Shown in pieces: positions 24,685-34,157 of a stretch of 64,000 nucleotides of DNA (position 1 is its first letter; each line of letters begins with the position of its first letter). The notes under the pieces were generated by a model, which made no database searches, was not told where the DNA came from, and saw only the letters and a list, made by a program, of their open reading frames with translations. The stretch spans positions 2,356,001 through 2,420,000 of the forward strand of contig NZ_CP107954.1 of assembly GCF_036067295.1 (NCBI RefSeq), given 5' to 3'. This stretch comes from Kribbella sp. NBC_00382. Lineage in GTDB: Bacteria; Actinomycetota; Actinomycetes; Propionibacteriales; Kribbellaceae. Position numbers and translations under genes: made by a program.

Positions 24685-26009
24685 ACACCATCAACCGTCG
24701 AATGATGCTGGGCGGAATCGGCGCTCTGGGGGCGGCCGGCGTCCTGACAGCGTGCGGGTCCGGCTCGGCCGGAAAGCCCGGAGCGGCGCCCGCGGCCGGC
24801 GACGGCGGCGCGAAGGGGTACGACGGGCCGGCCGTCGAGCTCGATTTCTGGAACGGGTTCACCGGCGGCGACGGCCCGTTCATGCGCAAGATCGTCGACG
24901 CGTTCAACAGCGAGCACCCGAACATCAAGGTCAAGATGACCGTGATGCAGTGGGCCGACTACTACACCAAGCTGCCCACCGCGGTGAGCAGCGGCCGGGG
25001 TCCGGCGGTCGCGATCATGCACGTCGACTCGCTCGCCACCAACGCCGCCCGGAACGTGATCGAGCCGCTCGACGACGTCGCGAAGGCGCTGGACCTCAAG
25101 CAGGAGGACTTCGCCGATGTGGTCTGGAAGGCCGGCGAGTACAACGGCAAGCGGTACGGCATCCCGCTGGACATGCACCCGCTCGGCTTCTTCTACAACA
25201 AGACGCTGATGACCCAGGCGGGTCTGGACCCGGCCAAGCCGCCGGCCACCGCGGACGAGTACATGGCCGCCCTGGACGCCCTGAAGGGCAAGGGCATCCA
25301 GGGCCACTGGGCGACGCCGTTCCAGTTCACCGGCGTGATGAGCGTGCAGTCGCTGCTCTGGCAGTTCGGCGGCGAGTTGTTCAATGCGGACTCGAGCAAG
25401 ACCACCTGGGCCGACGAGCCCGGCGTCAAAGCCCTGACCTGGTTCACCGATCTGGTGAAGAAGGGCTACAGCCCGAAGAACGTCGCGCAGGACGCCGACA
25501 ACATCGCGGTGATGAACGGCAAGAACGCGTTCGTCTGGAACGGCATCTGGAACATCAACACCTTCAAGGAGAAGAAGGGCCTGGAATGGGGCGTCGCGGC
25601 CATTCCGAACATCGGCGGCAAGCCCGGCGCCTGGTCGGGCTCGCACCAGTTCTGCCTGCCGAAGCTGAAGACGCCGGACGCGAACAAGTCCACGGCCGCC
25701 CGGGTGTTCGTGAACTACGTCAGCCAGAAGTCGATCGAATGGGCTCGCGGCGGTCAGGTACCGGCGCGCAAGCAGGTCCGTGAGTCGGCCGAGTTCAAGG
25801 CGCTGCCGGAGCAGTCGATCCTCGCCACCCAGGTCAACGACCTGCACTTCCCGCCACCCGTGCCGGGCATCGGTGACGCGCTGGCCGAGCTCAACAAGGC
25901 GGTCAACGAGGCCGTCCTGCTCAAGACCGAGCCCGCCAAGGCGTTGTCGGACGCGGCCGGCCGCTCCGACAAGATCCTGGAGGCCAACCGCAAGAAGTAC
26001 GGGGCATGA
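24681..26009 (+). CDS. Sugar ABC transporter substrate-binding lipoprotein
   Basis: A 442-residue extracytoplasmic solute-binding protein of the family 1 (MalE/MsmE) type. Its signal has a twin-arginine-like start (INRRMMLGG) and a lipobox LTAC with the acylated cysteine at about 25. The mature part begins with a glycine/alanine-rich linker, then VELDFWNGFTGGDGPFM, a typical first strand. It should capture arabino-oligosaccharides given the glycosidase neighbours. GTG overlaps the abfA stop by four bases, which sets the start; the much longer open frame upstream is a shadow. The stop overlaps the permease start (ATGA). Confidence 0.93.
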   Translation: MNTINRRMMLGGIGALGAAGVLTACGSGSAGKPGAAPAAGDGGAKGYDGPAVELDFWNGFTGGDGPFMRKIVDAFNSEHPNIKVKMTVMQWADYYTKLPTAVSSGRGPAVAIMHVDSLATNAARNVIEPLDDVAKALDLKQEDFADVVWKAGEYNGKRYGIPLDMHPLGFFYNKTLMTQAGLDPAKPPATADEYMAALDALKGKGIQGHWATPFQFTGVMSVQSLLWQFGGELFNADSSKTTWADEPGVKALTWFTDLVKKGYSPKNVAQDADNIAVMNGKNAFVWNGIWNINTFKEKKGLEWGVAAIPNIGGKPGAWSGSHQFCLPKLKTPDANKSTAARVFVNYVSQKSIEWARGGQVPARKQVRESAEFKALPEQSILATQVNDLHFPPPVPGIGDALAELNKAVNEAVLLKTEPAKALSDAAGRSDKILEANRKKYGA

Positions 26010-26887
26010 GGGGATACGGCCGGGCTACGCCGTACCTCTTCCTGGCGCCGTATCTCGCGCTGTTCCTGCTGTTCGTCGTCGGACCGGCCATCTTCGGCCT
26101 GTGGATGAGCCTGCACGACTGGGACTTCCAGTTGCCGGGCAAACCGTTCGTCGGGCTGCAGAACTACAAGGACCTGTTCGACACCCAGTCGACCACGGCC
26201 GAGCCGTTCTGGCACGGGATGCGGGCGACCGGGATCTTCACGCTCGCGTCGGTGCCGTTCCTGGTGACGTTGCCGCTCGGGCTGGCGGTCGTGCTCAACC
26301 GGCGGTTCCCCGGCCGGACGTTCTTCCGGGCGGTGTTCTTCGCTCCGTACGTGCTCGGGGTCGCGGTGGTCGGGCTGATGTTCCGGTACATCCTGGACAC
26401 CAGCTTCGGCGTGCTGAACGCGTTCCTCGGGTTGTTCGGGATCGGCGAGATCGGCTGGACCACCGAGCAGCCCTGGGCGTTCGCGTCGCTGGTCGGGATG
26501 ACGGTGTGGTGGACGATCGGCTTCAACGCGATCATCTACCTGGCCGGGCTGCAGGACATCCCGGCCGACCAGTACGAGGCCGCGGAACTGGACGGGGCCA
26601 ACCGCTGGCAGGCGTTCCGCCACATCACCGTGCCGGGACTGCGGCCGGTCGTCACGTTCGTCGTCACGATCACGATCCTTGCCTCCGCCAACATGTTCGG
26701 TCAGGCCCTGCTGGTGACGCAGGGCGGTCCGGGTGACACCACCAGGACCGCTTTGATGGTGATCGCGGACACCGGCCTGGCGCAGTTCCGGATGGGGCAG
26801 GCGACCGCGATGAGCTACGTGCTGGCGGCCTGTCTGGCGATCGTCTCGCTGATCAACTTCGCGCTGCTGAGGGAGAAGAAGTCATGA
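26006..26887 (+). CDS. Sugar ABC transporter permease (MalF/LacF type)
   Basis: A 293-residue inner-membrane permease with six spans. It begins ATPYLFLAPYLALFLLFVVGP and carries the EAA loop that docks the ATPase (YEAAELDGANRWQAFRHITVP, residues about 190-210). Partner of the following permease and of the upstream binding lipoprotein. Overlaps on both sides are four bases (ATGA), indicating coupled translation. Its transport substrate follows from context: arabinan or arabinoxylan fragments. Confidence 0.93.
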   Translation: MRGYGRATPYLFLAPYLALFLLFVVGPAIFGLWMSLHDWDFQLPGKPFVGLQNYKDLFDTQSTTAEPFWHGMRATGIFTLASVPFLVTLPLGLAVVLNRRFPGRTFFRAVFFAPYVLGVAVVGLMFRYILDTSFGVLNAFLGLFGIGEIGWTTEQPWAFASLVGMTVWWTIGFNAIIYLAGLQDIPADQYEAAELDGANRWQAFRHITVPGLRPVVTFVVTITILASANMFGQALLVTQGGPGDTTRTALMVIADTGLAQFRMGQATAMSYVLAACLAIVSLINFALLREKKS

Positions 26888-27711
26888 GGCAGCGGAGGTC
26901 GCCCGGGTTCTGGGTGCTGATCGGCCTGCTGACGTTGGTGTTCGTCGCGCCCCTGCTGTGGATGTTGCTCACCTCGTTCAAGCCGATCGGCGAGTCCCAG
27001 CAGGCGCCGCCGACGATCATCCCGTCGGACCCGACCGGGCGTGCGTACGGCGAGGTTCTCACCACCGGCGGACAGAACCCGGTACTGCGCTGGTTCATCA
27101 ACTCGCTCGTCGCGGCCACGCTGCATTCCGGGCTGGTCGTGCTGGTCGCGTCGATGGCCGGCTATGCGCTGGCCCGGATGGAGTTCCGCTTCAAGAAGCC
27201 GATCTTCGCCGTCATCCTGGCGACCCTGTTCGTCCCGGGCTTCGTCTTTCTGATGCCGAACTACCTGCTGATGGACAAGCTGGCCTGGCTGGACACGCTC
27301 TGGGCGCTCGTCGTCCCGGGCGCGGCCGGCGCCTTCGGGGTGTTCTTCATGCGGCAGTTCTTCCTCGCCCTGCCCAGGGAGCTCGAGGAGGTGGCGATGA
27401 TCGACGGCGCGAACGCGTGGACGGTCTTCACCCGGATCATCCTGCCGAACGCGAAACCCGCGCTCGCCACGCTGACCGTGCTGTCCTTCCTGGCCAACTG
27501 GAACGACTTCATCTGGCCGCTCTACGTGCTCTTCTCGCCCGAGCGGCTGACCCTGCCGGCCGGGCTGAAGCTGCTGCAGGGCGCCTACACCACCGACTAC
27601 CCGGTGATCCTGACCGGCGCGACCGTCGCGTCCGTGCCGGTCCTGATCCTCTACATCTTCGTCCAGCGCTACGTCATCGAAGGTGTCGCCCGCAGCGGCA
27701 TCAAAGGCTAA
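26884..27711 (+). CDS. Sugar ABC transporter permease (MalG/LacG type)
   Basis: A 275-residue six-span permease. It has the EAA-type loop LEEVAMIDGANAWTVFTRI and ends with the usual GVARSGIKG. It pairs with the upstream permease. No ATP-binding subunit follows, so the importer probably uses a shared ATPase encoded elsewhere, as MsiK does for many Streptomyces sugar importers. Gap to the next gene is 15 bases, keeping the GH43 enzymes in the same operon. Confidence 0.93.
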   Translation: MRQRRSPGFWVLIGLLTLVFVAPLLWMLLTSFKPIGESQQAPPTIIPSDPTGRAYGEVLTTGGQNPVLRWFINSLVAATLHSGLVVLVASMAGYALARMEFRFKKPIFAVILATLFVPGFVFLMPNYLLMDKLAWLDTLWALVVPGAAGAFGVFFMRQFFLALPRELEEVAMIDGANAWTVFTRIILPNAKPALATLTVLSFLANWNDFIWPLYVLFSPERLTLPAGLKLLQGAYTTDYPVILTGATVASVPVLILYIFVQRYVIEGVARSGIKG

Positions 27712-27726
27712 GAGAGGAACCCGCCA

Positions 27727-29952
27727 GTGCCTCCCAGACGTTTGCTCGCAGCAGTTCTCGCCGTCGCCGCAGTAGCCACCAGTACTACGGCTGCCGCGAT
27801 GCCACCGAAACCATTGGTCACCCAGAACGCGATCTCATCACCCTTCGCCGACACCTTCGCCGACCCGTCGATCATCCAGGGCCGCGACGGTTACTGGTAC
27901 GCCTACGCCACCTCCGATCCCCTGGTAGCGAACGGCCCGTTCGGCCTGATGCACATGGCCAGGACCAAGGACTTCGGCTCCTGGGAGTACCTGGGCACGG
28001 TCTTCAACGACAGCACCAAACCCGCCTGGGCCGCGCCCGGCTCGTTCTTCTGGGCACCGGACATCCGGTACTTCGGCGGCCGGTACGTCATGTACTTCAC
28101 CGTCACCGACACCCTCGCCAACCCCGGTGGCGATCCGGGGATCGGCGTGGCCACCGCCCCGACTCCCGCGGGTCCCTGGACCGCCACCGACGGCCCGGTC
28201 GTCGCCCCGAAGCCGGACGGCAACGGCGGCTACTTCGGCACGATCGACCCGGCGATGCTCACCGCGGCCGACGGCAAGCGCTACCTCTACAGCGGCGGTT
28301 TCTACGGCGGCCTCTCCGTCACCGAGCTCTCCCCCGACGGCCTGCACTCGGTCGGCACTCCCACCCAGGTCAGCGTCGGCGACCGCTACGAAGGCTCGTA
28401 CGTCGTCTACCGCGACGGCTGGTACTACCTGATGGGCTCGTCGAGCAACTGCTGCGCCGGCCCGACCACCGGGTACTCCGTCTTCGCCGGCCGCTCCAAG
28501 TCGCCCCGCGGACCGTTCCTCGACGCCGACGGGGTCTCGATGAACGAGTCGCGCGTCGGCGGTACGACCGTGATCACCCAGAACGGCAACAAGTGGATCG
28601 GCCCTGGCCACCACGCCTTCATCACCGACGCGGCCGGGCAGGACCACATCGTCTACCACGCGATCGACCGCGGGACCCCGTGGCTGACCGACCCGTTCGG
28701 GATCAACCGGCGCCCGCTGCTGATCGACGACATCGACTGGATCGACGGCTGGCCGCGCACGCGAGCCGGTGCTGGTCCGTCCGACACCCCGCAGCCTGCG
28801 CCGACTACGGGCTCAGCAGCCGGGATCAACTCCACGGATCCGGCTGGCGGTCTCCGGGGTGCGACCAGGCTGGCTGGTGACTCGCTTGGTGGACCCACTG
28901 CTTCCATCCGTGGGGCTGCGACGACGCGGCAGTCTGCGCCCGCCGGTTCGGTGCGGGTCGAGGCTGATGTGCGGCTTGGGAGCAGCTTTACTACCGTGGT
29001 CGGTGGTGGCGGGAATATGGTCACTGTTGGACGGGACAAGATCACCGTTGTTGCGGGTGGGCAGGCTGCGAGTGCGGCTTTGCCCGGGGACTTCGTGCGC
29101 GGGCAGTGGAATCACCTTGTGGTGCAGGTTTCTGGGGCCACCGTTACCGCTCGAGTCAACGACGCGGGGTTGGGCGATCTCTACGCGGAGGCACGGCTCG
29201 ACGTACACGGCTTGAAGGTACGAGCGGCTCCGGTGAGCTGGCTGGGGACAGCAGAGGTGGACAACCTGACGGTCCGTTCGGTCGCGGAGCCGGTACGCCG
29301 GGCCGCCGCGGTCCCGGTCGCCGGGAAGGTGCTGGCCAACGACGACTTCAACGGTGCGGCCCTTGGTGACAAGTGGTCGTGGGTGCGACCGGACGCCAGT
29401 GCTGTTGTTGCTAATGGCAACTTATCGTGGCCGTTGCAGAACACCGATCTGGTCGGGTCCGGCAACAACGCCGGGCTGCTCTTCCACCAGACGCCGGCCA
29501 GGGACAGCTGGATCGCGGAGACGAAGCTGCACCTGGACCTCGGGGAGGGCGACATCCGCAACTACCAGCAGGCCGGGATGATCGCGTATCTGAACGACGA
29601 CGACTTCGCCCGGCTCGGCGACGTGTCGATCTGGAAGACGCGGCAGACCGAGTTCGGCCGGGAGTTGGTGGCTCGACCGTCTGACGGCGCAACGATCTAC
29701 GGCGGGGCGGCGATCGGGCGGCCGGCGCCGACGATGTGGATGCGGCTGGCCTATCACCGCAATGCGGCCGGGGAGCACGTGTACCGGGCGGGTACGAGCA
29801 CCGATGGGAAGAAATGGACCTGGGGTGCGTCTTGGGTGCTGCCCGCTGGGGTGACGCCAAAGCTCGGTCTGTACGCCCATGGCGACCAGACCGGATCCAA
29901 CCCACCGCCGGTGGCCACGTTCGACTACTTGCGGTTCTACGCGAGCAAGTGA
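27727..29952 (+). CDS. Secreted GH43 arabinanase/arabinosidase with C-terminal lectin-like domains
   Basis: A 741-residue exported hydrolase. Signal peptide residues 1-24 (LLAAVLAVAAVATS). The five-bladed GH43 propeller spans about 35-345: FADTFADPSIIQG carries the general-base aspartate, and GHHAFITD fits the family end. Residues 355-530 look like a jelly-roll or LamG-type module, and residues 535-741 (DDFNGAALGDKWSW to YLRFYASK) resemble the concanavalin-like domain C-terminal to GH43 beta-xylosidases. It probably cuts arabinan or arabinoxylan outside the cell. Start GTG. Its final base overlaps the next ATG (TGATG). Confidence 0.88.
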   Translation: MPPRRLLAAVLAVAAVATSTTAAAMPPKPLVTQNAISSPFADTFADPSIIQGRDGYWYAYATSDPLVANGPFGLMHMARTKDFGSWEYLGTVFNDSTKPAWAAPGSFFWAPDIRYFGGRYVMYFTVTDTLANPGGDPGIGVATAPTPAGPWTATDGPVVAPKPDGNGGYFGTIDPAMLTAADGKRYLYSGGFYGGLSVTELSPDGLHSVGTPTQVSVGDRYEGSYVVYRDGWYYLMGSSSNCCAGPTTGYSVFAGRSKSPRGPFLDADGVSMNESRVGGTTVITQNGNKWIGPGHHAFITDAAGQDHIVYHAIDRGTPWLTDPFGINRRPLLIDDIDWIDGWPRTRAGAGPSDTPQPAPTTGSAAGINSTDPAGGLRGATRLAGDSLGGPTASIRGAATTRQSAPAGSVRVEADVRLGSSFTTVVGGGGNMVTVGRDKITVVAGGQAASAALPGDFVRGQWNHLVVQVSGATVTARVNDAGLGDLYAEARLDVHGLKVRAAPVSWLGTAEVDNLTVRSVAEPVRRAAAVPVAGKVLANDDFNGAALGDKWSWVRPDASAVVANGNLSWPLQNTDLVGSGNNAGLLFHQTPARDSWIAETKLHLDLGEGDIRNYQQAGMIAYLNDDDFARLGDVSIWKTRQTEFGRELVARPSDGATIYGGAAIGRPAPTMWMRLAYHRNAAGEHVYRAGTSTDGKKWTWGASWVLPAGVTPKLGLYAHGDQTGSNPPPVATFDYLRFYASK

Positions 29953-30953
29953 TGCCGCGCTGGCCGGGGTTGCTGCTGCTGGTATCACTGGCGGCGGGGT
30001 GCAGCAACCCCGGCGGTGCTCATCCCGGGGCTCCTTCTGAAGGGACTGCGATGGGTTTCACGAATCCGGTGTACGACGGCAACTTCGCCGATCCGCAGGT
30101 GATCGCGGTCGGTGCGCAGTACTACGCGTTCGCGACGAACGGGCCGCTCGGCAACATTCAGACGCTGAAGTCCACGGACCTGGTGTCGTGGGACCAGGTC
30201 GGCGATGCGCTGCCGTCGCTGCCTGACTGGACCTCGGCCGGGAAGGTCTGGGCACCGGAGGTCGCAGTCCATGGAGACGACCGATTCGTCATGTATTACA
30301 CGACTTCCGACGATGCAGCGGGGCGGCAGTGTGTGGGTGTCGCGGTGGCCGCCGAGGCCAAAGGTCCATATGTCGACAAATCGAGGAAGCCCTTGGTCTG
30401 TCAGGTATCCGAGGGTGGATCGATCGACGCCAGCCCGTTCCAGGACTCGACCGGGCAGCGCTGGCTGTACTGGAAGAACGACGGCAACGCGATCGGCGTC
30501 GACACCTGGATCTACGTCTCCAAGCTGTCGCCCGACGGGCTGACGCTGGTCGGCGAGACGACCCGGCTGATCAAGCAGACGCTGCCGTGGGAGGGCAACC
30601 TGGTCGAGGCGCCGTACGTTGTCGAGCGCAACGGTAAGTTCCACCTCTTCTACTCGGCCAACGCCTACGACAAGGCGGAGTACGCCGTCGGTCACGCGCT
30701 CTGCGAAACCCCGGCCGGCCCCTGTGTGAAGTCGGGCGATCCCGTCCTCACCACCTCGGCCGACGCGGCCGGCCCCGGCCACAACATGGTGCTCGTCAAG
30801 GACGGCCGATACTGGTTCGTCTACCACGCCTGGGACCCGGCTCTGATCGGCGTCGATCCGCCCGGCCGGACGATGTGGCTGTCCGAGCTCACCTGGAACG
30901 GTGACGAACCTGTCGTCCAGCCGCCACAGCAACGTAATCCGGCGAAGCCCTAA
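29952..30953 (+). CDS. GH43 family lipoprotein
   Basis: A 333-residue single-domain GH43 enzyme anchored to the membrane: the signal ends in the lipobox SLAAGC with cysteine at 17. The propeller begins NPVYDGNFADPQVIAVG with the catalytic base aspartate, the middle has GGSIDASPFQD with a likely second aspartate, and WEGNLVEAPYVV contains the acid glutamate. It probably trims substrates near the importer. The ATG shares one base with the upstream stop, so it is the last gene of the coupled operon. Confidence 0.88.
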   Translation: MPRWPGLLLLVSLAAGCSNPGGAHPGAPSEGTAMGFTNPVYDGNFADPQVIAVGAQYYAFATNGPLGNIQTLKSTDLVSWDQVGDALPSLPDWTSAGKVWAPEVAVHGDDRFVMYYTTSDDAAGRQCVGVAVAAEAKGPYVDKSRKPLVCQVSEGGSIDASPFQDSTGQRWLYWKNDGNAIGVDTWIYVSKLSPDGLTLVGETTRLIKQTLPWEGNLVEAPYVVERNGKFHLFYSANAYDKAEYAVGHALCETPAGPCVKSGDPVLTTSADAAGPGHNMVLVKDGRYWFVYHAWDPALIGVDPPGRTMWLSELTWNGDEPVVQPPQQRNPAKP

Positions 30954-31026
30954 ACCTTTCTGGTCCGGTCCGCATCTAGAGGTATGAAAGCGATACACGC
31001 ACGGACCAACCGTTTAGGGGACGATT

Positions 31027-31956
31027 GTGACTGCACGAAACCTCTTCCGCGCCGGCCTGGCACTCGCCGGGACGGCCGCGCTGAGCACCGCCGCGCTGGC
31101 CGCACCCGCACACGCTGCCGGCGCCTCTGCGACAAGTACCGTCGCGGCCTGCGAACTGAGCGCCGGATCGGTGACCGCGCTCGGCGGGCAGACCACCGGC
31201 TCGGTCGGCGGCATTCCGCCGGTCAAAGGCCAGACGAGAACGGCACACGGCGTGTACCAGCCGGGCAAGGTGCGGGTCAGCTCCTACTTCATCAGCGAGC
31301 CGAACATCTCCGGCCTGGACATCTTCGGCTACGTGCTCCAGGGCGACGGCCTCTACCGGCACTCGTACTCGCAGGACGGCACCGGTGAGATCGACACCTC
31401 CACGCCCAACTCGCTGACCAAGGTCGGTGGCGGCTGGACGAACTTCAAGGCGCTCGAGACCTCGGCCTACATCTCCGGCAACACCCAGCGCCACACGGCC
31501 TACGGGCTGCGGACCGACGGCAGCCTGTTCCGCTGGGACAACTCGGGCTCTTCGTGGCGCTCGACCGGCTCCACGGCCGGCTTCCAGTCGGTCAAGTCGC
31601 TGGCGCTGATCGGCAAGACCGCCACGTACGACACGTTCCTCGCCAACCTCAGCGGCGGCGCGCTCTACACGATCAAGATCCCGGCCACGAGCCCGATGAA
31701 GCCCGTCGTCACCAAGGTCCGCCCGTCCGGCTGGGGCGGCTTCGAGAAGCTGATCGCCAACAAGTGCGGCGTCTCCGGCACCCTGCTGCTCGGCATCGAC
31801 AACGACACCAAGTCGGGTTACACCTACGCCGTCAGCCACGCCAACGGCGCTGCCACGGTCATCCAGAACCTGGGCAAGGTCAACGGCACCTTCCCCGACG
31901 CGGTGAACTTCCGTTGGGGCGTCGTCGCGGACCTCGACCCGCTCACCGGCGGCTGA
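31027..31956 (+). CDS. Secreted propeller-like hypothetical protein
   Basis: A 309-residue exported protein with a signal peptide of about 31 residues (ALAAPAHA cleavage). Repeating GYVLQGDGLYRHS, YGLRTDGSLFRWD and SGGALYTIKI units resemble tachylectin-like or PQQ-type propeller blades. It has two cysteines (mature start and KCGVSG). No catalytic motif is seen. Start GTG has AGGGGA nearby. It follows the arabinan operon by 73 bases, a gap holding only a weak TGGTCCG...CGGACCA symmetry, so it may have its own promoter. It overlaps the convergent MocR gene by 14 bases. Binding role is a guess. Confidence 0.7.
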   Translation: MTARNLFRAGLALAGTAALSTAALAAPAHAAGASATSTVAACELSAGSVTALGGQTTGSVGGIPPVKGQTRTAHGVYQPGKVRVSSYFISEPNISGLDIFGYVLQGDGLYRHSYSQDGTGEIDTSTPNSLTKVGGGWTNFKALETSAYISGNTQRHTAYGLRTDGSLFRWDNSGSSWRSTGSTAGFQSVKSLALIGKTATYDTFLANLSGGALYTIKIPATSPMKPVVTKVRPSGWGGFEKLIANKCGVSGTLLLGIDNDTKSGYTYAVSHANGAATVIQNLGKVNGTFPDAVNFRWGVVADLDPLTGG

Positions 31957-33310
31957 GCACTTCGCAGAGGGTGTCCAAGGCCTGGTGGAAGTCTGCGTCG
32001 GTTGGGGTGGCGTAGCCGATCACCAGGCCTTGGGGGCCGGGGATGGAGCGGCGGTAGTCGGAGAGCGGGGCGACGATCACGCCGGCCGCTCGGGCCGCCG
32101 CGGCGATGGCGGAGTCGTCTGCTCCTGGGGGGAGGAGCAGGGTGATGTGGAGGCCTGCGTCCTGGCCGACGATCTGGCCGTACGGCTCCAGCACGGCACA
32201 CGTGTGGTTGCGGCGTTCGGAGTACAGGCGTTTCGATCGGCGGATGACCTGGTCGAGGTAGCCGTCGCGGAGCATGGCCAGGAACGCGACCTGAATCGGC
32301 CAGGCGGGCCAGTCGCTCGCCTCTTCCCGGTACGCCGCCAGCCGGTCGACCGTCTCGGCGGAGGCGACCAGCCAGCCGAGTCGCAGCGACGGGCTGATGA
32401 GCTTGGACAGTGTGCCCAGGTGGACCACCCGGTCGAGGTCGAGCTGGGCAAGGGCGGGCAGCGGCGCTACGTCGTACCGGAACTCGCTGTCGTAGTCGTC
32501 CTCGATCAGCGTCGCGCCGGTCCGGCGTGCCCAGCGGATCAACTCGTTGCGTCGGGCAACGGGTAGCCGGCCGCCGAGCGGGTACTGATGCGACGGCGTG
32601 ACGTAGACGGCCGCCAGGTCCGAGTCCAGCTCGGACACCACCAGGCCGTCCTCGTCGACCGGGATGTCGACCACCTCGAGCCCGTGCTGCCGGGCGGTGA
32701 TCGCCGCACTGAGGTAGCCCGGGTCCTCAACGGCGAACCGTTCGCCGGGCCGGCCGCGGACGGTCAGCAGCAGGTGAAGCCCGTGCATGGTGCCGTTGGT
32801 GATCATCACGTTCTCGGGTCCACAGGAGATGCCACGGACCCGACCGACATGCTCGACCAGGGCGGCCCGTAGCTCTGGAAGGCCAGCGGGATGGTCGTAG
32901 CCACGCGCCGGTGGTTGAGCCGCCACTTCCCGCCAGGCGCGCTTCCAGCCGGCGTCCGACGTCGGCCCGACAAACGGGATGCCGGGGCGGAGCGTCAGGA
33001 GTTCTTCGTCCGCAGGCTCGGTCGGCCGCGCCCGCGGTCGGCGTACCGGCGGCAGCGGTACTACGTCCGCCACGTAGGTGCCCGAGCCGGTTCGCCCCGC
33101 GATCCAGCCCTCCGCGTGCAGCTGGTCGTACGCCGCCTGTGCCACCGAACGCGACACGGAGAGGTCCTTCGCCAGATCGCGAGTGGACGGCAGCCGATGC
33201 CCGGCCTGCAAGCGCCCGTCGCGAATGGCCGCGCGGAATTGTTCGGCCAGCTGGAGGTGCAGCGGGCCGGTGCCGTCGCGGCTCAGGACGAGCGGGAGCG
33301 AGCTCTCCAA
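31943..33310 (-). CDS. pdxR: MocR/PdxR-like regulator (GntR HTH fused to aminotransferase fold)
   Basis: A 455-residue regulator. Residues about 10-75 are a winged GntR domain (LPSTRDLAKDLSVSRSVAQAAYDQL), and the rest is a fold-type I aminotransferase domain with the PLP lysine in HLGTLSKLISPSLRLGW and YDSEFRYD. Such proteins sense pyridoxal phosphate. The start is TTG at 33310 with no ribosome site, directly next to the presumed operator, so a leaderless mRNA is possible. It is divergent from a PNPOx-like FMN protein. The PdxR assignment relies on the operator motif and is less sure than the MocR family. Confidence 0.85.
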   Translation of the reverse strand: MESSLPLVLSRDGTGPLHLQLAEQFRAAIRDGRLQAGHRLPSTRDLAKDLSVSRSVAQAAYDQLHAEGWIAGRTGSGTYVADVVPLPPVRRPRARPTEPADEELLTLRPGIPFVGPTSDAGWKRAWREVAAQPPARGYDHPAGLPELRAALVEHVGRVRGISCGPENVMITNGTMHGLHLLLTVRGRPGERFAVEDPGYLSAAITARQHGLEVVDIPVDEDGLVVSELDSDLAAVYVTPSHQYPLGGRLPVARRNELIRWARRTGATLIEDDYDSEFRYDVAPLPALAQLDLDRVVHLGTLSKLISPSLRLGWLVASAETVDRLAAYREEASDWPAWPIQVAFLAMLRDGYLDQVIRRSKRLYSERRNHTCAVLEPYGQIVGQDAGLHITLLLPPGADDSAIAAAARAAGVIVAPLSDYRRSIPGPQGLVIGYATPTDADFHQALDTLCEVLSRR

Positions 33311-33343
33311 AGTGGACTACCTGATTCGGGCGGGAATGGACCG
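33309..33343. promoter_or_regulatory. PdxR-type operator
   Basis: AAAGTGGACTA at 33309-33319 equals the motif I remember for Corynebacterium glutamicum PdxR (AAAGTGGWCTA). A second partial copy, GAATGGACCG, lies at 33334-33343, a direct repeat as is usual for MocR proteins. It sits between the MocR gene and the FMN-binding gene. Confidence 0.6.
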
Positions 33344-33377
33344 TGCCAGCATGCCACTGAGCCGTCAAGCTGGAAAC

Positions 33378-34064
33378 ATGACCACCACACCACTCTCCCC
33401 GACCACCCGGACCAAGCTACGCCGGGAGAAGGAACGCGCCGCGACCGAACGCACCGCGCTGCACGAGGTCCTGCTCGACGGCATGTTCTGCCACCTCGGC
33501 GTGATCGTCGACGGAACCCCGCTCGTGCTGCCCACGGCGTACGGAGTGGACCTCGACGCCGGCGACGACGGCACCCTCTACCTGCACGGCTCGGTGGCCG
33601 CGCGCAGCGTGGTGGCCTCGCCCGACCAGACGATCTGCGTCACGATCACCCACACCGACGGCCTGGTGCTCGCCCGGTCTGCCTTCCACCACTCGGTGAA
33701 CTACCGCTCGGCGGTCATCTTCGGCGTCCCCCGGCTGCTCACCGACTCCGACGAGAAGCTGCATGGCCTCAACCGGATCGTCGACCACCTCGTCCCCGGT
33801 CGCTCCACCGAAGTCCGCCCGCCGAACCGCAAGGAGCTCGCCAAGACCTCGGTCCTGGCCCTCTCCCTCACCGAGGCCTCGGTCAAGTCCCGCTCCGGCG
33901 CTGCGAACGACGACGAGGAAGACCTCGACCTCCCGCACTGGACCGGCCTGATCCCGCTCCGCGTGGTGGCCGGCCCGCCGATCACCAACCCGGACTGCAA
34001 CGTGATGGTCCCCCGTCACATCGACTCGAGAGCCAACAACCTCGGCGCCGCAGCCCTCATCTGA
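33378..34064 (+). CDS. Pyridoxamine 5'-phosphate oxidase family (FMN-binding split barrel) protein
   Basis: A 228-residue protein of the flavin split-barrel group. GMFCHLGVIVDGTPLVLPTAYG is the typical first beta-hairpin, and YLHGSVAARSV is the phosphate-binding FMN loop; HHSVNYRSAVIFG follows. These are often called PNPOx-like or NimA-like and mostly bind FMN or F420, with unknown substrates. A true PdxH role is not evident. ATG at 33378 is used; earlier in-frame ATGs have no better ribosome site. Divergence from the PdxR-like gene implies control by vitamin B6 status. Confidence 0.85.
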   Translation: MTTTPLSPTTRTKLRREKERAATERTALHEVLLDGMFCHLGVIVDGTPLVLPTAYGVDLDAGDDGTLYLHGSVAARSVVASPDQTICVTITHTDGLVLARSAFHHSVNYRSAVIFGVPRLLTDSDEKLHGLNRIVDHLVPGRSTEVRPPNRKELAKTSVLALSLTEASVKSRSGAANDDEEDLDLPHWTGLIPLRVVAGPPITNPDCNVMVPRHIDSRANNLGAAALI

Positions 34065-34157
34065 CGGCCCGCTCCAGCACGGCGCGTAGCTGCGAGACTA
34101 CTTACTGTGATATGTAGGTGACGGCGTCCGCCCGCCACCGACGAACGGGGATCACGG

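Noticed and set aside
24132..25847. 571-codon minus-strand frame
   Set aside because: Antisense shadow of GH51 and of the binding protein, both with clear motifs.
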